A stretch of 6,372 nucleotides of DNA from an uncultured Bacteroides sp. (lineage in GTDB: Bacteria > Bacteroidota > Bacteroidia > Bacteroidales > Bacteroidaceae): positions 1 through 6,372 of the forward strand of contig URDR01000107.1 of NCBI GenBank assembly GCA_900546645.1, written 5' to 3'. A program made the position numbers and the translations under genes. This document shows, piece after piece, positions 5,531-6,372 of the stretch (within the stretch, counting starts at the first letter, position 1; every line of letters starts with the position of its first letter). Under the pieces are notes generated by a model. The model saw nothing but the letters and a program-made list of their open reading frames with translations. It ran no database searches and was not told where the DNA came from.

Positions 5531-6372
5531 TTAAGATTTGTAGTTACGAGTCTGTACCTTAATTGCTTCGTAAACCAGCGGTTCTTTGTAAAGTACCGGA
5601 GCTTTTTCGTCGCTTCCCTGGTATTCCCAGCAAGCTACGTAGAAGAAGTTTTCGTCATCACGTTTTGCTTCACCTTCTTCAGTCTGATATTCTTCACGGA
5701 AGTGTCCACCGCAAGATTCGTTACGGTTCAACGCATCGTAAGCAATCAATTCACCCATGGTGATGAAGTCACCCAAACGGATCGCTTTATCCAACTCAAC
5801 GTTCAAGCCTTCTTTAGAACCCGGGATGAACAATTCAGTTTCAAACTCTTTGCGGATTTCTTTCAGCTTAGCCAAACCAGCCTTCAAGCCTTCAGCAGTA
5901 CGTCCCATACCTACGAAATCCCACATTACGCGACCTAATTCCTTATGGATAGAATCTACTGACTTCTTACCCTTGATGCTCATCAAGTGGTCAATCTTAT
6001 CTTGAACGGCCTTTTCTGCTTCTACGAATTCAGGAAGGTCGGTTGAGAAACGAGGAACCGTAATCTGATCAGCCAGGTAGTTCTGGATGGTGTAAGGCAA
6101 TACGAAGTAACCGTCAGCCAATCCCTGCATCAATGCAGAAGCTCCCAAGCGGTTTGCACCGTGGTCAGAGAAGTTACATTCACCGATAGCAAACAATCCC
6201 TTGATAGAAGTCTGCAATTCGTAATCAACCCAGATACCACCCATAGTGTAGTGGATAGCCGGATAAATCATCATCGGGTTATAATATTTCACACCGTTGA
6301 TTTCACGAGCCAGTTCACCCGGATTTACGTCGGTGATTTCTTCGTACATATCGAACAAGTTACCGTAACGCT
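5531..6372 (-). CDS. frdA: Fumarate reductase/succinate dehydrogenase flavoprotein subunit, C-terminal part
   Basis: The coding frame runs off the right edge with no start in the window. The last 279 codons are present, a little under half of a usual FrdA of about 640-660 aa. It is the FAD-carrying catalytic subunit that interconverts fumarate and succinate. Visible motifs include HYTMGG (His codon 6251-6253), matching the substrate-binding His of FrdA/SdhA. GLFAIGEC and DHGANRLGASAL follow. The Arg of ANRLG lies 34 residues after that His, as for the substrate-binding pair H369/R404 of the Wolinella enzyme. The helical C-terminal domain has MWDFVGMGRTAEGL and the ESCGGHFREE motif. The first residues in view (RYGNLFDMYEEITD) continue an internal region, and a TTG codon at 6358 is not a start. 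The His-tagged FAD attachment site and the capping domain lie outside. frdB follows in the same operon; a cytochrome b subunit gene is expected upstream, to the right. Confidence 0.96.
   Translation of the reverse strand, partial: RYGNLFDMYEEITDVNPGELAREINGVKYYNPMMIYPAIHYTMGGIWVDYELQTSIKGLFAIGECNFSDHGANRLGASALMQGLADGYFVLPYTIQNYLADQITVPRFSTDLPEFVEAEKAVQDKIDHLMSIKGKKSVDSIHKELGRVMWDFVGMGRTAEGLKAGLAKLKEIRKEFETELFIPGSKEGLNVELDKAIRLGDFITMGELIAYDALNRNESCGGHFREEYQTEEGEAKRDDENFFYVACWEYQGSDEKAPVLYKEPLVYEAIKVQTRNYKS

Overview
The window looks like a chromosomal segment of an obligate anaerobe of the order Bacteroidales (Bacteroides, Phocaeicola or Parabacteroides type). The grounds are a fumarate reductase of the Bacteroides kind, the DUF3575 and DUF3868 protein families, a membrane-anchored TPR/AraC-type regulator, a good match to the Bacteroides -7 promoter element (TAnnTTTG), and mostly A-rich rather than Shine-Dalgarno leaders. 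The species cannot be fixed from the sequence alone. All five supported genes lie on the minus strand, so the window is best read from right to left.

Right part (about 4650-6372): the end of the fumarate reductase/succinate dehydrogenase operon. The C-terminal part of frdA (the 5' end lies outside the window) is followed by frdB and a strong bidirectional intrinsic terminator. The 61-bp frdA-frdB gap contains four tandem copies of an 8-bp unit.

Middle (4230-4713): a 484-bp gene-free stretch. It holds the frd terminator, a second isolated intrinsic terminator, a plus-strand five-codon mini-ORF, and a canonical four-run G-quadruplex motif. It leads into a 598-aa regulator (2433-4229) with a signal peptide, a periplasmic TPR-like region, one transmembrane helix, a Pro/Val/Glu-rich linker and a C-terminal AraC-type DNA-binding domain.

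Left part (1-2432): a 305-bp regulatory gap and then a two-gene unit. The first gene encodes a small exported DUF3575 protein. The second encodes a DUF3868/OmpA-like/TPR protein. In other Bacteroidales this pair commonly heads fimbria (Mfa/FimA-type pilus) operons, so fimbrillin-type genes would be expected further left. The first 88 bases carry short repeats that could instead be the edge of an insertion sequence. The gap before the pair holds a good -7 box, two 20-bp direct repeats exactly 22 bp apart just upstream of the promoter, and a G9 homopolymer abutting the distal repeat. The simplest model, which is inference, is that the regulator senses an envelope signal through its periplasmic TPR part and activates the surface operon through the paired repeats.

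The most interesting material is the unexplained regulatory DNA: the paired operator-like repeats with the G9 tract, the 8-bp tandem array inside the frd operon, and the terminator, mini-ORF and G-quadruplex ahead of the regulator. No complete new multi-gene system is visible.
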